64,000 nucleotides of DNA from Candidatus Symbiopectobacterium sp. NZEC151 (GTDB taxonomy: Bacteria > Pseudomonadota > Gammaproteobacteria > Enterobacterales > Enterobacteriaceae), in assembly GCF_025962655.1 (NCBI RefSeq), contig NZ_JAGFPE010000003.1, positions 372,001-436,000 on the forward strand. Reading direction: 5' to 3'. Shown here in pieces: positions 25,671-34,817 of this stretch; position 1 is the stretch's first letter; every line of letters begins with the position of its first letter. The translations under genes and the position numbers were made by a program. The notes under the pieces were generated by a model. It saw nothing but the letters and a program-made list of their open reading frames with translations, searched no databases and was not told the origin of the DNA.

Positions 25671-26942
25671 GTGTTTCGCAAGGAAGCGTTGGGACACAGA
25701 AAAATGCCATGGCAGGGAAAAGCCATTTTATTTCCAGGTATGTCTCCTTGGTTAACCGCGCTGGTTTGCCTGTTCTTTCTGTTTTCTTTTATTATCTTTG
25801 TCACTGTTGGCACTTACACCCGACGCGTCAATGTCGGGGGAGAAATCAGCACGCATCCTCGTCCTGTAAGTATTTATTCAGGTGTACAGGGCTTTGTTGT
25901 GAAGAAATATGTTACCGAAGGGCAAGACATTAAAAAAAACGATCCGCTCTATCGTATTGATGTAAGTAAAAGTACCCGCAGTGGCGTTGTCAGTGATAAC
26001 CACCGTAAGGACATTGAAAATCAGCTGGTGCGTATCGCCAATATCATCTCACGCATTGAAAAAAGTAAATTATCCACATTAGATGCATTAAATAAACAAA
26101 AATCACAATACAGTGATGCACTTAAACGCTCCTCTGCTATTTTGACACGCGCTGAAGAGGGCATAAACATCATGAAAACCAATATGGAGAATTATCGCCG
26201 CTATCAGATGAAAGGGTTGATTAACAAAGATCAGTTAACCAATCAGATAGCACTTTATTACCAACAACAAAATAACCTGCTAAGTCTGAGCACCCAGAAT
26301 GAACAAAATGCATTAAAAATCACCGGACTGGAAAGTGATTTGCGTACGCAGGAAGCCGAGTTTGATAACCGAATTTATCATATGGAATTACAACGCTATG
26401 AATTACAGAAAGAACTGGTGAATGCTGATGCAGAAGGCGAAATTATAATTCGCGCGTTATCCAGCGGGAAAATAGACTCGTTAAGCGTTAGCGTGGGACA
26501 GATGATTAACGTGGGCGACAGCCTGCTGCAAATCATGCCGGATAAATTCTCCGCGTACTATTTAGTGATCTGGGTGCCTAACGATGCAGTGCCTTACATC
26601 GCCATCAACGACAACGTCAATATTCGCTATGAAGCCTTTCCTGCTGAAAAATTTGGCCAATTTTCCGGCACGGTGCGACTGATCTCAAAAGCGCCTGCCT
26701 CACAGCAGGAAATGCAAACTTATCAGGGCGCACCGACTGACCGAGCCGCTGCAATCCCCTACTACAAGGTGTTGGTCCGGCCGGATAAACAAATGATTCA
26801 TTACAGCGGGAAAACGCTCTACTTGGAAAACGGGATGAAAGCGCAAACCACGTTGTTTCTCGAAAAGCGGAAAATATACCAGTGGATGCTGGCACCTTTT
26901 TACGACATGAAACACAGTGCCACAGGGCCGGTGCATGAATAA
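25671..26942 (+). CDS. cvaA: Microcin export membrane-fusion protein, CvaA-like (HlyD family)
   Basis: Periplasmic adaptor that links the ABC exporter to TolC. The 423-aa protein has one membrane helix (about 25-50), then the lipoyl/barrel part beginning [11 protein letters not shown]-like [16 protein letters not shown], a long coiled coil (about 115-260) and a second barrel region ending [20 protein letters not shown]. Segments such as [15 protein letters not shown] and [20 protein letters not shown] are nearly those I recall from CvaA of the microcin V system. The start is GTG after GAGGT; an overlapping ATG at 25655 is out of frame. It overlaps cvaB by 8 bp. Confidence 0.92.
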   Translation: MFRKEALGHRKMPWQGKAILFPGMSPWLTALVCLFFLFSFIIFVTVGTYTRRVNVGGEISTHPRPVSIYSGVQGFVVKKYVTEGQDIKKNDPLYRIDVSKSTRSGVVSDNHRKDIENQLVRIANIISRIEKSKLSTLDALNKQKSQYSDALKRSSAILTRAEEGINIMKTNMENYRRYQMKGLINKDQLTNQIALYYQQQNNLLSLSTQNEQNALKITGLESDLRTQEAEFDNRIYHMELQRYELQKELVNADAEGEIIIRALSSGKIDSLSVSVGQMINVGDSLLQIMPDKFSAYYLVIWVPNDAVPYIAINDNVNIRYEAFPAEKFGQFSGTVRLISKAPASQQEMQTYQGAPTDRAAAIPYYKVLVRPDKQMIHYSGKTLYLENGMKAQTTLFLEKRKIYQWMLAPFYDMKHSATGPVHE

Positions 26943-29061
26943 CCGCTGGCGCAACAGCATTATCGATCAGTTGGATCTGGGGCTGCGCCGTCGACTCCCG
27001 ATGCTGCACCAGACGGAATCTGCTGAATGCGGACTGGCCTGTCTGGCGATGATCTGTAGCTACTACGGTAAAAATATCGATCTCAGCGCCCTGCGCCAAC
27101 GGTTCCGGCTCTCCACCCGTGGCACCACGCTTGCCGGATTAAACGACTTCGCCGCACAGTTGGGAATGACAACGCGTGCGCTGTCAGTGGATCTGCACGA
27201 GCTTGAAGCACTGAAAACCCCTTGTATCCTGCATTGGAACTTCAACCATTTTATTGTGCTGGTCAGCGCCAAACATAACCGCTTTGTGGTGCACGATCCG
27301 GCACAGGGGCGTCGCACCGTTGAGCTGGCCGAGATATCACGCTGTTTTACCGGGGTCGCGCTGGAGGTGTGGCCGGGCAGCGAGTTCAAGGCAGAAAAGG
27401 TCACAAAGCGCCTCAGCGCCTGGCAGTTGGTCCGCAGCGTGCACGGGATCAAAGGGGCACTGATAAAGATCTTTTGTCTCTCTTTGGTCATCGAAGCCAT
27501 TACGCTTATCGTCCCGGTTGGTACGCAACTGGTGATGGATCATGCCCTTCCTGCTGCCGATCGCGGGTTATTGAGCTTGATCTGTCTTGCGCTGGTTTTT
27601 TTTATTCTGCTGCGGGCCGCTATCAGTATGGTTCGCGCCTGGTCATCCCTGGTGATGGGAACGCTGATCAACGTGCAATGGCAATCAGGTCTGTTTATGC
27701 ACCTGCTGCATCTGCCGCTGGATTATTTCGAAAAGCGTAAACTGGGAGATATCCACTCGCGCTTTGGCTCCCTCGACACGCTGCGAGCCACCTTCACCGC
27801 CAGCGTGGTCGGTGCCATTATGGATAGCATCATGGTGATAGGCGTATTGATCATGATGTTGCTGTATGGCGGCCACCTGACGCTGTGGGTGGTCGGTTTT
27901 ACCTTTATCTATATCCTCACCCGTTTCGCCACTTACAGCTACTATCGCCAGTTGTCTGAAGAAGCGCTGGTCAGAAGCGCACGCGCCAACTCCTATTTTA
28001 TGGAGACGCTGTACGGCATTGCCACCATCAAGATGCAAGGCATGTGCGAACGGCGACACACCCATTGGCTGAATCTGCAAGTTGACACTCTCAATACCGG
28101 TATCCGCATCACCCGGATGGATCTGCTGTTCGGCGGCGTAAACACCTTTATCGCCGCCTGTGATCAAGTGGTGATCCTGTGGTTAGGTATCGATCTGGTT
28201 ATCGATAATCAGATGACCCTGGGGATGTTTGTGGCGTTCTCGGCTTTTCGCAGCCAATTTTCTGACCGCATTGCCTCGCTGGTGGCGTTTATTCTGCAAC
28301 TGCGCATGATGGGCCTGCACAACGAGCGCATCAGCGATATCGCACTGAGCGAGCAAGAGACCATCATGCCCACTATCAGCGCTCATGCTGACATGCGCCC
28401 GCTCGCATTAACCACGCAAGCGTTGAGCTTTCGCTACGACAGCCTTTCTGCTCCGATATTCTGCGATCTGAATATCACCATTGCGCCGGGGGAAAGCGTG
28501 GCGATCGCCGGCCCCTCTGGCGTGGGCAAGACAACGCTGATGAAAGTGCTGTGCGGGCTGTTTACGCCGGAATCCGGCAAAGTCCTGATCGATGGCAACG
28601 ATATTCAGCACATCGGCGTCAACAATTACCGCAAAATGATCGGGTGCGTATTGCAGGAAGATCGGCTGTTCAGCGCCTCAATACGCGAGAACATCTGCGG
28701 CTTTGAGCAAGAGATGGATGACGCCTGGATGATGGAGTGTGCCAGAGCCAGCTATATTCACGACACCATCATGGCATTACCCATGGGCTATGAAACCCTG
28801 ATTGGGGAGTTGGGTGAAGGGCTTTCCGGGGGGCAAAAACAGCGCCTGTTTATCGCTCGCGCGCTCTATCGCAAACCGGGCATTCTCTTTCTGGACGAAG
28901 CCACCAGCGCACTGGATAAAGAAAGCGAAGCCTTTGTTAATCTGGCGATCAGGCAGATGAACATTACCCGGATTATCATTGCACATCGAGAATCGACGCT
29001 CGCCAGTGCCGATAGGGTAATCACCCTCGGCCCAGAGGGGAAAATAGTCGGTATGCCCTAA
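26935..29061 (+). CDS. cvaB: Microcin export ABC transporter with C39 peptidase, CvaB-like
   Basis: A 708-aa peptidase-containing ATP-binding transporter that cuts double-glycine leaders and exports the peptide. The N-terminal C39 domain has [15 protein letters not shown] (catalytic Cys about residue 26) and [11 protein letters not shown] with HDPAQG (His and Asp). Six membrane helices lie at about 155-420. The ATPase domain has Walker [10 protein letters not shown], signature LSGGQKQR and Walker [13 protein letters not shown]. The ATG at 26935 is chosen over an upstream in-frame start because it overlaps cvaA in the expected way. Together with CvaA and chromosomal TolC it should export the precursors encoded divergently. 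Confidence 0.94.
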   Translation: MNNRWRNSIIDQLDLGLRRRLPMLHQTESAECGLACLAMICSYYGKNIDLSALRQRFRLSTRGTTLAGLNDFAAQLGMTTRALSVDLHELEALKTPCILHWNFNHFIVLVSAKHNRFVVHDPAQGRRTVELAEISRCFTGVALEVWPGSEFKAEKVTKRLSAWQLVRSVHGIKGALIKIFCLSLVIEAITLIVPVGTQLVMDHALPAADRGLLSLICLALVFFILLRAAISMVRAWSSLVMGTLINVQWQSGLFMHLLHLPLDYFEKRKLGDIHSRFGSLDTLRATFTASVVGAIMDSIMVIGVLIMMLLYGGHLTLWVVGFTFIYILTRFATYSYYRQLSEEALVRSARANSYFMETLYGIATIKMQGMCERRHTHWLNLQVDTLNTGIRITRMDLLFGGVNTFIAACDQVVILWLGIDLVIDNQMTLGMFVAFSAFRSQFSDRIASLVAFILQLRMMGLHNERISDIALSEQETIMPTISAHADMRPLALTTQALSFRYDSLSAPIFCDLNITIAPGESVAIAGPSGVGKTTLMKVLCGLFTPESGKVLIDGNDIQHIGVNNYRKMIGCVLQEDRLFSASIRENICGFEQEMDDAWMMECARASYIHDTIMALPMGYETLIGELGEGLSGGQKQRLFIARALYRKPGILFLDEATSALDKESEAFVNLAIRQMNITRIIIAHRESTLASADRVITLGPEGKIVGMP

Positions 29062-29082
29062 TGGCATACCGAACGCGTCGCA

Positions 29083-29511
29083 TCAGGCTTTGGTCGCTAA
29101 AATCACGCTGGAGGCTTTAATCAGGGCGATCAGTTCACTGCCAACGCTGACCTGCATCTCTGCCACGCTTTCATTGGTGATGGTGGAGGTCAGCGCCAAG
29201 CCGCTGCCGGTGAGCAAATGGATGGTGGAGTTGACCGCGCCGGGAATGACAGAGGTCACTTTGCCACGGAATTGGTTACGGGCGGAGAACACCAGGCCGC
29301 TGTTGGCCGAAGCCAGAATCACCCAGGGCGCCTTGACCAGTGCAATCGCAGCTTTACCCGGCACCAGACCCAGCGTATTGCTGCTGGCACGGGTGATCAC
29401 GGTGGTCAGGGTTTCCCCACCTTCCAACGTGAGAACCACTTCATTATTGACCGCGCCTTCGGTTACCGACGCCACCACACCAGAAAGTTGATTTCTTGCC
29501 GACACTGACAT
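29083..29511 (-). CDS. Molybdate-binding protein with two Mop/TOBE domains (ModG-like)
   Basis: A 142-aa cytoplasmic molbindin. Two tandem Mop domains are visible, each beginning SARNQ: residues 4-70 (SARNQLSGVVASVTEGAVNNEVVL) and 76-142 (SARNQFRGKVTSVIPGAVNSTIHL). Such proteins bind molybdate or tungstate between domains and act in storage or homeostasis. It is convergent with the microcin exporter and transcribed alone. A weak ModE-like sequence lies upstream at 29546-29567. A second molybdenum locus (ABC importer) is found at 43.2-45.4 kb. Confidence 0.88.
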   Translation of the reverse strand: MSVSARNQLSGVVASVTEGAVNNEVVLTLEGGETLTTVITRASSNTLGLVPGKAAIALVKAPWVILASANSGLVFSARNQFRGKVTSVIPGAVNSTIHLLTGSGLALTSTITNESVAEMQVSVGSELIALIKASSVILATKA

Positions 29512-29545
29512 AGCTCGCTACTCCTGCTGATTAACAAGGGATTAG

Positions 29546-29567
29546 CGCTATCATGAACATATATCCC
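29546..29567 (-). promoter_or_regulatory. Possible weak ModE site before the Mop-domain gene
   Basis: CGCTAT (29546-29551) and TATATCCC (from 29560) resemble the two halves of the ModE box (CGnTATATA-N6-TATATnGCG), but the inner bases of the left half do not match. Supported mainly by the function of the downstream gene. Confidence 0.3.
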
Positions 29568-29643
29568 TAAAATTCAAAAGCGTTTTTTATTATTACTCCC
29601 TGAGGGGTAACACATTTGCGTTTAAAGCATAATGCGTCGCGGG

Positions 29644-30414
29644 TTACACCACGATGGCATGGGCACACTGCGCCTGAAGCAGTTGCCATTCAGGTTTAGC
29701 TGCCGAACCTGCATCGGTAATGATGATATCGATTTCCTGCGGCGTGGCGTAAATCACCCGACTGGTGATACCTATCTTACTGTTATCCGCCAGGATAATA
29801 CGCGTTTTGGCATTTGTGACCATGGCGCGAGCAATGGCGGCTTCATGGTGCGCAAAACTGCTGGCGCCCGAAGCGCTGGTGATCCCTACCGGTGACAACA
29901 GCGCAACGTCGGCGCGATAGCGCTGGATCTCGCTCACCGTCAAATCACCGCGGGTGGCCTGCATGGACGGCCCCATATGGCCACCAAGCAGAATCACCTC
30001 ATGATGCATCGTCGATTCCGCCGTGGTCAGCTTCAACGCGACATTCAGGCTGTTGGTTATCACCGTCATACCGGGCATTGACAGCAACTCATCCGCCAAC
30101 AGCGCCGTGGTGCTGCCCGCATCAATAAACAGCGTTTGCCCAGCGCTAAGCTGCTGCACCGCGGCGCGGGCAATATCCTGCTTCTCTTTTTCACGCACGG
30201 TGTTGCGCACCGACAGCGGCGGTTCAGGCTCCAGCGATGTCGCGACAATGCCGCCATGGACGCGGCGTAACGCGCCCATGGACTCTAGCTTCAGAATGTC
30301 GCGCCGCACCGTCTCTCGCGAGACACCGAGATGCTGAATGATTTTTTCCGTACTGACCCGGTTCAATGTGGACAGCAGCGCGCGGATACGGTGTAAGCGA
30401 GTCTCTTCTAGCAT
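29644..30414 (-). CDS. DeoR-family transcriptional regulator
   Basis: A 256-aa repressor-type regulator. The winged helix is at the N-terminus (RIRALLSTLNRVSTEKIIQHLGVSRETVRRDI..., about 8-45) and is followed by RVHGG. The C-terminal DeoRC sensor has IDAGSTTALLADEL (about 98-111), VITNSLNVAL and ILLGGHM, the phosphosugar-isomerase-like fold. It is the next gene after the AEP-type permease (37 bp apart) on the same strand and is probably the local regulator of the transporter, perhaps with a phosphorylated ligand. A start one codon earlier (TTG) is possible. Confidence 0.85.
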   Translation of the reverse strand: MLEETRLHRIRALLSTLNRVSTEKIIQHLGVSRETVRRDILKLESMGALRRVHGGIVATSLEPEPPLSVRNTVREKEKQDIARAAVQQLSAGQTLFIDAGSTTALLADELLSMPGMTVITNSLNVALKLTTAESTMHHEVILLGGHMGPSMQATRGDLTVSEIQRYRADVALLSPVGITSASGASSFAHHEAAIARAMVTNAKTRIILADNSKIGITSRVIYATPQEIDIIITDAGSAAKPEWQLLQAQCAHAIVV

Positions 30415-30451
30415 CAATAGTGATTCTCTGGCGTAAAGGCGTAAACGGCGG

Positions 30452-32098
30452 TCATTGGCGTTTCGCCGTCAAGAGATGAAGCAGCAGCGCCATTATAGCG
30501 ACAATCCCCATGATGCACGTAGAAAAAGCCGCTGCCTGCGAGGTGAAACCCGCTTCGTCCAGGCGCATCACGGTTACCGCACCGAGCGGCAGCGACGGCG
30601 TCACCAGAAAAATCACCGCCGAGAGCGTCACCATCGAGCGCATAAACAGGAACATGGCGACAGAGATCAGGGTCAGTCGCATGGCAGGCAAATAGACATC
30701 GCGCAGGATACGCACCACGCCGCCCCCCAGCACGGTGGTGGCATCCTCCATGGCGTTGGGCACATTGCGCATCCCCATCATCATCGTGGTATACCCTTGC
30801 GTGTGATAATGGTAGTAGTTACACAGCGCCACCAGAATCGCCGAGCCATACAGCATCCCCCACGGCAGATCGGCGGTGTTGAACGTGAACACATACGACA
30901 GCCCGAGCACCAGTCCCGGTACGCCCACGGGCAGTGCGCTGAGCAACGCCGCAAAATCCGCGCTTTTCCCCGGCTGGCGACGAATGCCAAACGTCAGCAA
31001 AAACAGCAGCAGCGTGCCGATAACCGCCGCTAACGCCGAGATCCAGATGGATGTCCAGAGCGGTGCATATCCCCCGGCAAGATCGATGTTGTAATGCTTC
31101 AGCGTCAGATCCAGGCGATAGGGCCACAGGCGAATCATACTGGCAATCACCACAGTAGCAATCACCGTCACAATCAATAGTGCGATGGTCATATTCACCA
31201 GATAAAACGGAATATCGCGGCGCTGCAACGGTTGAGGAATATGCGGGATGGCGGATGACGTGCCGATGGTTTTCTGACGACGCGACGCGGCGCGCTCGAT
31301 CCAGATGGATGCCGCCGCAGGCAGCAATAACAGAATCCCTACCACGGCCCCCATACCAAATTTCATTTGCCCGCTGACCTGACTGTAAATCTCCGTCGCC
31401 AACACCGAGAAATCACCGCCGATCACCACCGCATTACCAAAATCGGTGATGGTGATGGTAAACACCACAAAGGCTGCGCTCAAAATACCGTAGCGCACGC
31501 CCGGCAGAGTGATGTCCAGAAACTGCCGCCAGTCGGTGGCACCCAGTACGTTCGCCGCCTCATACTGCCGGGTATCGCTTTGGCGCAGCGTGACGCGAAT
31601 GATCAAGATCGCCTGCGGCAAGGCATACAGCACGTTGGCAATCAGCAACCCCCAAAAGCCGTAAATATTGAGGCGCACGCCCAGCAGATTCCCCACGATG
31701 CCATTGCGCCCGAGCAGAAAAATCAGCCCGAGACCGAGCACCAGCGATGGCGCTAATACCGGCAGCGACGTGGCAAAGGAGATAAAGCGCTTGGCAGGCA
31801 TAGCGGTACATTCCAGCCCATACGCGACGATAAACCCCAGCAGCAGCGTCACCAGCGTGGTGACGATACCCAGCACCAGACTGTTCCACATCGCGCGCCA
31901 GACGCCCGGTGCATTCATCAGCGCCAGATAGTTCGACACACCAAACGTGCCGCTGCGATCGTCGAGCAGGCTGTGCCACAGAATGCTGAGCATCGGCGCG
32001 CCAAAAAACGCCAGCAATGCTGCCAGCGGCAGATAGAGGCAGAGGCGGGATAACCAGCGGTCAGCCGCCGTTTGCGGCGGAAGGAGTGAATAACTCAT
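30452..32098 (-). CDS. 2-aminoethylphosphonate-type ABC permease, two fused domains
   Basis: A 548-aa inner-membrane permease in which two transport domains are fused, giving about twelve helices. The EAA-type coupling loops are near GATDWRQFLDITLPGV (about 205) and LGGGVVRILRDVYLPAM (about 460). The fused architecture with the adjacent ATPase and binding protein matches the putative 2-aminoethylphosphonate importer (PhnU/V type). Start at 32098 overlaps the ATPase stop (ATGA). The substrate is inferred from family resemblance; iron or other phosphonates are alternatives. Confidence 0.8.
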   Translation of the reverse strand: MSYSLLPPQTAADRWLSRLCLYLPLAALLAFFGAPMLSILWHSLLDDRSGTFGVSNYLALMNAPGVWRAMWNSLVLGIVTTLVTLLLGFIVAYGLECTAMPAKRFISFATSLPVLAPSLVLGLGLIFLLGRNGIVGNLLGVRLNIYGFWGLLIANVLYALPQAILIIRVTLRQSDTRQYEAANVLGATDWRQFLDITLPGVRYGILSAAFVVFTITITDFGNAVVIGGDFSVLATEIYSQVSGQMKFGMGAVVGILLLLPAAASIWIERAASRRQKTIGTSSAIPHIPQPLQRRDIPFYLVNMTIALLIVTVIATVVIASMIRLWPYRLDLTLKHYNIDLAGGYAPLWTSIWISALAAVIGTLLLFLLTFGIRRQPGKSADFAALLSALPVGVPGLVLGLSYVFTFNTADLPWGMLYGSAILVALCNYYHYHTQGYTTMMMGMRNVPNAMEDATTVLGGGVVRILRDVYLPAMRLTLISVAMFLFMRSMVTLSAVIFLVTPSLPLGAVTVMRLDEAGFTSQAAAFSTCIMGIVAIMALLLHLLTAKRQ

Positions 32099-33093
32099 GC
32101 TTGCACCCAGGCGCAATCTTGCGCAGCAATGGAGAGCGTAACGCGATCGCCCGCCGACCAGTTGAGGGCACTGCTGGTTTCCACCAGCAACGGATGTGAT
32201 TTCCACAGCACTTCAACCCGCTGGATGCTGCCCAAAAAACGGGTGCTCACCACCTGCCCCTCGGCATCAGGCGCTTTCGCCATGGCAATGCGTTCAGGGC
32301 GGATAAACAGCTCGGCATTCTCTGGCGCAGAGGTCTGTAACAGTTCCGGCATCCACTGCTGGACCGTTGCTTTGGGCAACAGATTGCTGTGCCCCATAAA
32401 TTCAGCCACAAAGCGGGTGCGCGGTGCGGTATAAAGCTCGCGCGGCGTGCCTTCCTGCACGATCAGACCGCCCTGCATACAGACAATTTTATCTGCCATG
32501 CTCATGGCTTCTTCCTGATCGTGAGTCACCATCAGCGTAGGAATGCCTAACCGTTGTTGGACTTCACGCAGTTCCTGGCGCAATCCGGCGCGCACGCGCG
32601 CATCCAGTGCGGAAAGCGGCTCATCCAGTAACAGCAACGACGGATTAACGGCTAACGCTCGCGCTATTGCTACGCGCTGCTGCTGACCGCCGGAAAGCTG
32701 ATTAGGATAACGATCGCCAAAGCCGCCAAGGCGCACCGTGTCCAACAGGCTATTGACGCGATCGCGAATCTCCGCCTCCGGCGTATGACGAATTTTCAAC
32801 CCATAACCGATGTTTTGCGCAATGGTCATGTGGGGGAACAATGAGTAAGACTGGAACACAATGCCAAACCCGCGATCGCGGGCGGGCACGTTGATCAAAT
32901 CGCGGCCATCCAGAGTGATTTTTCCGCCATCGCTGCTGAGCAATCCGGCGATAATCCGCAGTAACGTGGTTTTCCCACAGCCACTGGGCCCGAGTAAACA
33001 AACAAACTCCGCATTCTCAATCGACAAATTAATGCGATCGAGCGCTACGTGGCCGTCAAAACTTTTATAGAGATTCTGAATCACCAGCGCCAT
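32095..33093 (-). CDS. 2-aminoethylphosphonate-type ABC ATPase
   Basis: A 332-aa nucleotide-binding subunit of the PotA/FbpC class. Walker A GPSGCGKTT (about 37-45), Q-loop VFQSYSLFPHMT, signature LSGGQQQRVAIARAL, Walker B LLLLDEPLSALD, and a C-terminal regulatory TOBE region (FIRPERIAM, about 255 on). The ATG at 33093 follows AGAGGATAG; an upstream TTG is less likely. Middle gene of the binding protein-ATPase-permease operon; overlaps the permease start by 4 bp. Confidence 0.85.
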   Translation of the reverse strand: MALVIQNLYKSFDGHVALDRINLSIENAEFVCLLGPSGCGKTTLLRIIAGLLSSDGGKITLDGRDLINVPARDRGFGIVFQSYSLFPHMTIAQNIGYGLKIRHTPEAEIRDRVNSLLDTVRLGGFGDRYPNQLSGGQQQRVAIARALAVNPSLLLLDEPLSALDARVRAGLRQELREVQQRLGIPTLMVTHDQEEAMSMADKIVCMQGGLIVQEGTPRELYTAPRTRFVAEFMGHSNLLPKATVQQWMPELLQTSAPENAELFIRPERIAMAKAPDAEGQVVSTRFLGSIQRVEVLWKSHPLLVETSSALNWSAGDRVTLSIAAQDCAWVQA

Positions 33094-33153
33094 GTACTTA
33101 CTATCCTCTTTAAACAACGTCTGGGACAAAGACGCCTTGTATTACAACGGCCT

Positions 33154-33179
33154 CAACGCTGGCCTGACAGCCAGCGTTG
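33154..33179 (-). terminator. Intra-operon hairpin between binding protein and ATPase genes
   Basis: CAACGCTGGC and GCCAGCGTTG form a perfect 10-bp stem with a 6-nt loop in the 107-bp gap. There is no T run. Such hairpins between a binding-protein gene and its membrane components often protect the upstream mRNA and lower downstream expression. Confidence 0.55.
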
Positions 33180-33200
33180 GTACAGAAAAACAGCCTGTTA

Positions 33201-34217
33201 TCAGCGACCAATCGCCTTTTGCCAGGTTTCTAAAATGGCATCGCGCTGTTTGGCACTTTTGGCGAAATCGACCGGGAACAGCACGCTGGAGAGATCGGCA
33301 GGCAGGCCCGCCAGCTTGGCGGCTTTCGATTGCTCGACGCCGGGAATGGTGACGATCTCTTTGTATTTGGTGTACAGCGTCGCCGCGCTGTTGGATAAGG
33401 TCCAATCCAGGAAACGCTGGGCGTCGGCTTTATTTTTTGATGCTGCCATCAAACCGGAGGCTTCCAGCTCATAGCCTGCGCCATCGCTGGGAATGACCAT
33501 TTTGACCGGGTACCCTTCTTCGATAGATTGCATCGCGGCAAACGCCAGCGACACGCCAATGGCGTATTCACCGGTACGCGCTGCTTTGCACGGGCGAGAG
33601 CCGGATTTGGTATATTGCGCAATATTGCTATCCAGCGATTTGAGGAATTCCCACCCTTTTTCATTCCCTTTGGATTGCAGCAGCGCAGCGATTTGTAAAT
33701 AACCCGTACCCGATGAAACCGGGTTCGGCATCACCACTTCGCCTTTGTAAATCGGGTTGGTCAGATCTTGCCAGGTCGCTGGGACCGGCAGGTTTTTCGC
33801 TTTGAGCGCTTCGGTGTTCACGCAAAACGCCGCCATGTAACCCGTGGCCGCGAACCATTTGTTATCCGGTGCACGATAGGTTTCATCCAGCTTTTCACTG
33901 CCTTTGGCGGCATACGACTCCAGCAGTGCAGAAATGCGCGGGTCCATCACGTTGGTCAGTGCCCATCCCCAGACCACGTCATGCTGTGGATTCTTGGCTT
34001 CTGCCAAGATGCGCGGACCGAGATCGCCCGTCGACAAACGCAGCACATTCACGGTGACATCCGGCATGTCTTTCTTCGCCTGTGCGACGTAATCCTTGAT
34101 TTCATCCTCTTCCAACGAGGTATACACCGTGATGGTGCCTGCCTGTGCCGCTCCCACCAGGGTCGCAAAGGCGCATGCCGCCATCAGGCCGGTACGGCGT
34201 AATGAAAAACGTTTCAT
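33201..34217 (-). CDS. 2-aminoethylphosphonate-type periplasmic binding protein
   Basis: A 338-aa exported solute-binding protein, first gene of the importer operon. Signal peptide MKRFSLRRTGLMAACAFATL ending at about AQA-G (residue 26). The mature protein opens TITVYTSLEEDEIKDYV, typical of class II binding proteins for iron, thiamine and phosphonates, and has PNPVSSGTGYLQIAALL near residue 165. The whole operon (binding protein, ATPase, fused permease) matches the putative AEP transporter class. Substrate not proven by sequence. Confidence 0.82.
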   Translation of the reverse strand: MKRFSLRRTGLMAACAFATLVGAAQAGTITVYTSLEEDEIKDYVAQAKKDMPDVTVNVLRLSTGDLGPRILAEAKNPQHDVVWGWALTNVMDPRISALLESYAAKGSEKLDETYRAPDNKWFAATGYMAAFCVNTEALKAKNLPVPATWQDLTNPIYKGEVVMPNPVSSGTGYLQIAALLQSKGNEKGWEFLKSLDSNIAQYTKSGSRPCKAARTGEYAIGVSLAFAAMQSIEEGYPVKMVIPSDGAGYELEASGLMAASKNKADAQRFLDWTLSNSAATLYTKYKEIVTIPGVEQSKAAKLAGLPADLSSVLFPVDFAKSAKQRDAILETWQKAIGR

Positions 34218-34278
34218 AAATGTTCCCCTTAATGGTTGCGGAAGTCATAACTCGGTGGCGTAGCCCTGAGAAGGTGAG

Positions 34279-34343
34279 CACTTTTGTGCATTTCACATTC
34301 TGCGTCTTTTTGTGCGTTATTTTGCATCTGTGTATTTTTAAGC
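34279..34343 (-). promoter_or_regulatory. Repeated GCAC/GTGCATTT motifs before the binding-protein gene
   Basis: AGCACTTTTGTGCATTT (34278-34294) is a small palindrome, followed by further TGCG, TGTGCG and TGTGTATTTTT repeats. Similar motifs occur before the aminotransferase gene. This is a candidate operator for the DeoR-family regulator encoded at the end of the operon. Confidence 0.4.
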
Positions 34344-34472
34344 ACTAATCATGCCAACCCGATACAAAGCGTATTATTCAGCGTAAAAGAGGCTACTAAA
34401 CCAAGGCATTGGCCGATATTCATGGTGTAAACGGAGAGTAATCAGACTGATGACAACGCCACTTTACCTCTC

Positions 34473-34554
34473 GTCATCCTCGGCGTAAGCCGGGGATCTC
34501 TGTAAGGATAAACACGTTTTTTCGGCAAGAGATTCCCGCCTTCGCGGGAATGAC
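34473..34554. repeat. 82-bp two-hairpin repeat, copy B
   Basis: Starts GTCATCCTCGGC and ends TTCGCGGGAATGAC, with the same two hairpins and terminal inverted repeats as copies A, C and D. It lies in the 600-bp gap between the divergent binding-protein and aminotransferase genes; the rest of that gap holds only the operator-like motifs listed separately. Confidence 0.85.
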
Positions 34555-34624
34555 GGAGGTGACGGTAGCAGTAGGATGGTTTGTCAGCAACCGCAGTAAC
34601 AACGCAGGATGATGTGTAACGGAT

Positions 34625-34700
34625 TGCACTTTTTTGGTGTTTTACGCGCATCAAAAAAGTGCATTTAAATGTATTTGTGTATTTAGTTGCATTTAATTCA
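34625..34700 (+). promoter_or_regulatory. Large palindrome and GCATTT repeats before the aminotransferase gene
   Basis: TGCACTTTTTTG and CAAAAAAGTGCA are perfect 12-bp inverted arms around a 15-nt centre (34625-34663). They are followed by GCATTT, TGTATTT, TGTATTT and GCATTT repeats to about 34694. The GCACTTTT/GTGCATTT elements are shared with the binding-protein promoter, suggesting a common regulator. Confidence 0.5.
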
Positions 34701-34817
34701 GGTTAATGCGTAAGCTATTCCCATCCTGTTTATGCACGGTGTCTGACAGAAACACGATGCCGTTCGAAATACTGTGCTTAATCGAAATAGTGTGCTTAAC
34801 CGAAATTTGGAGTCATC

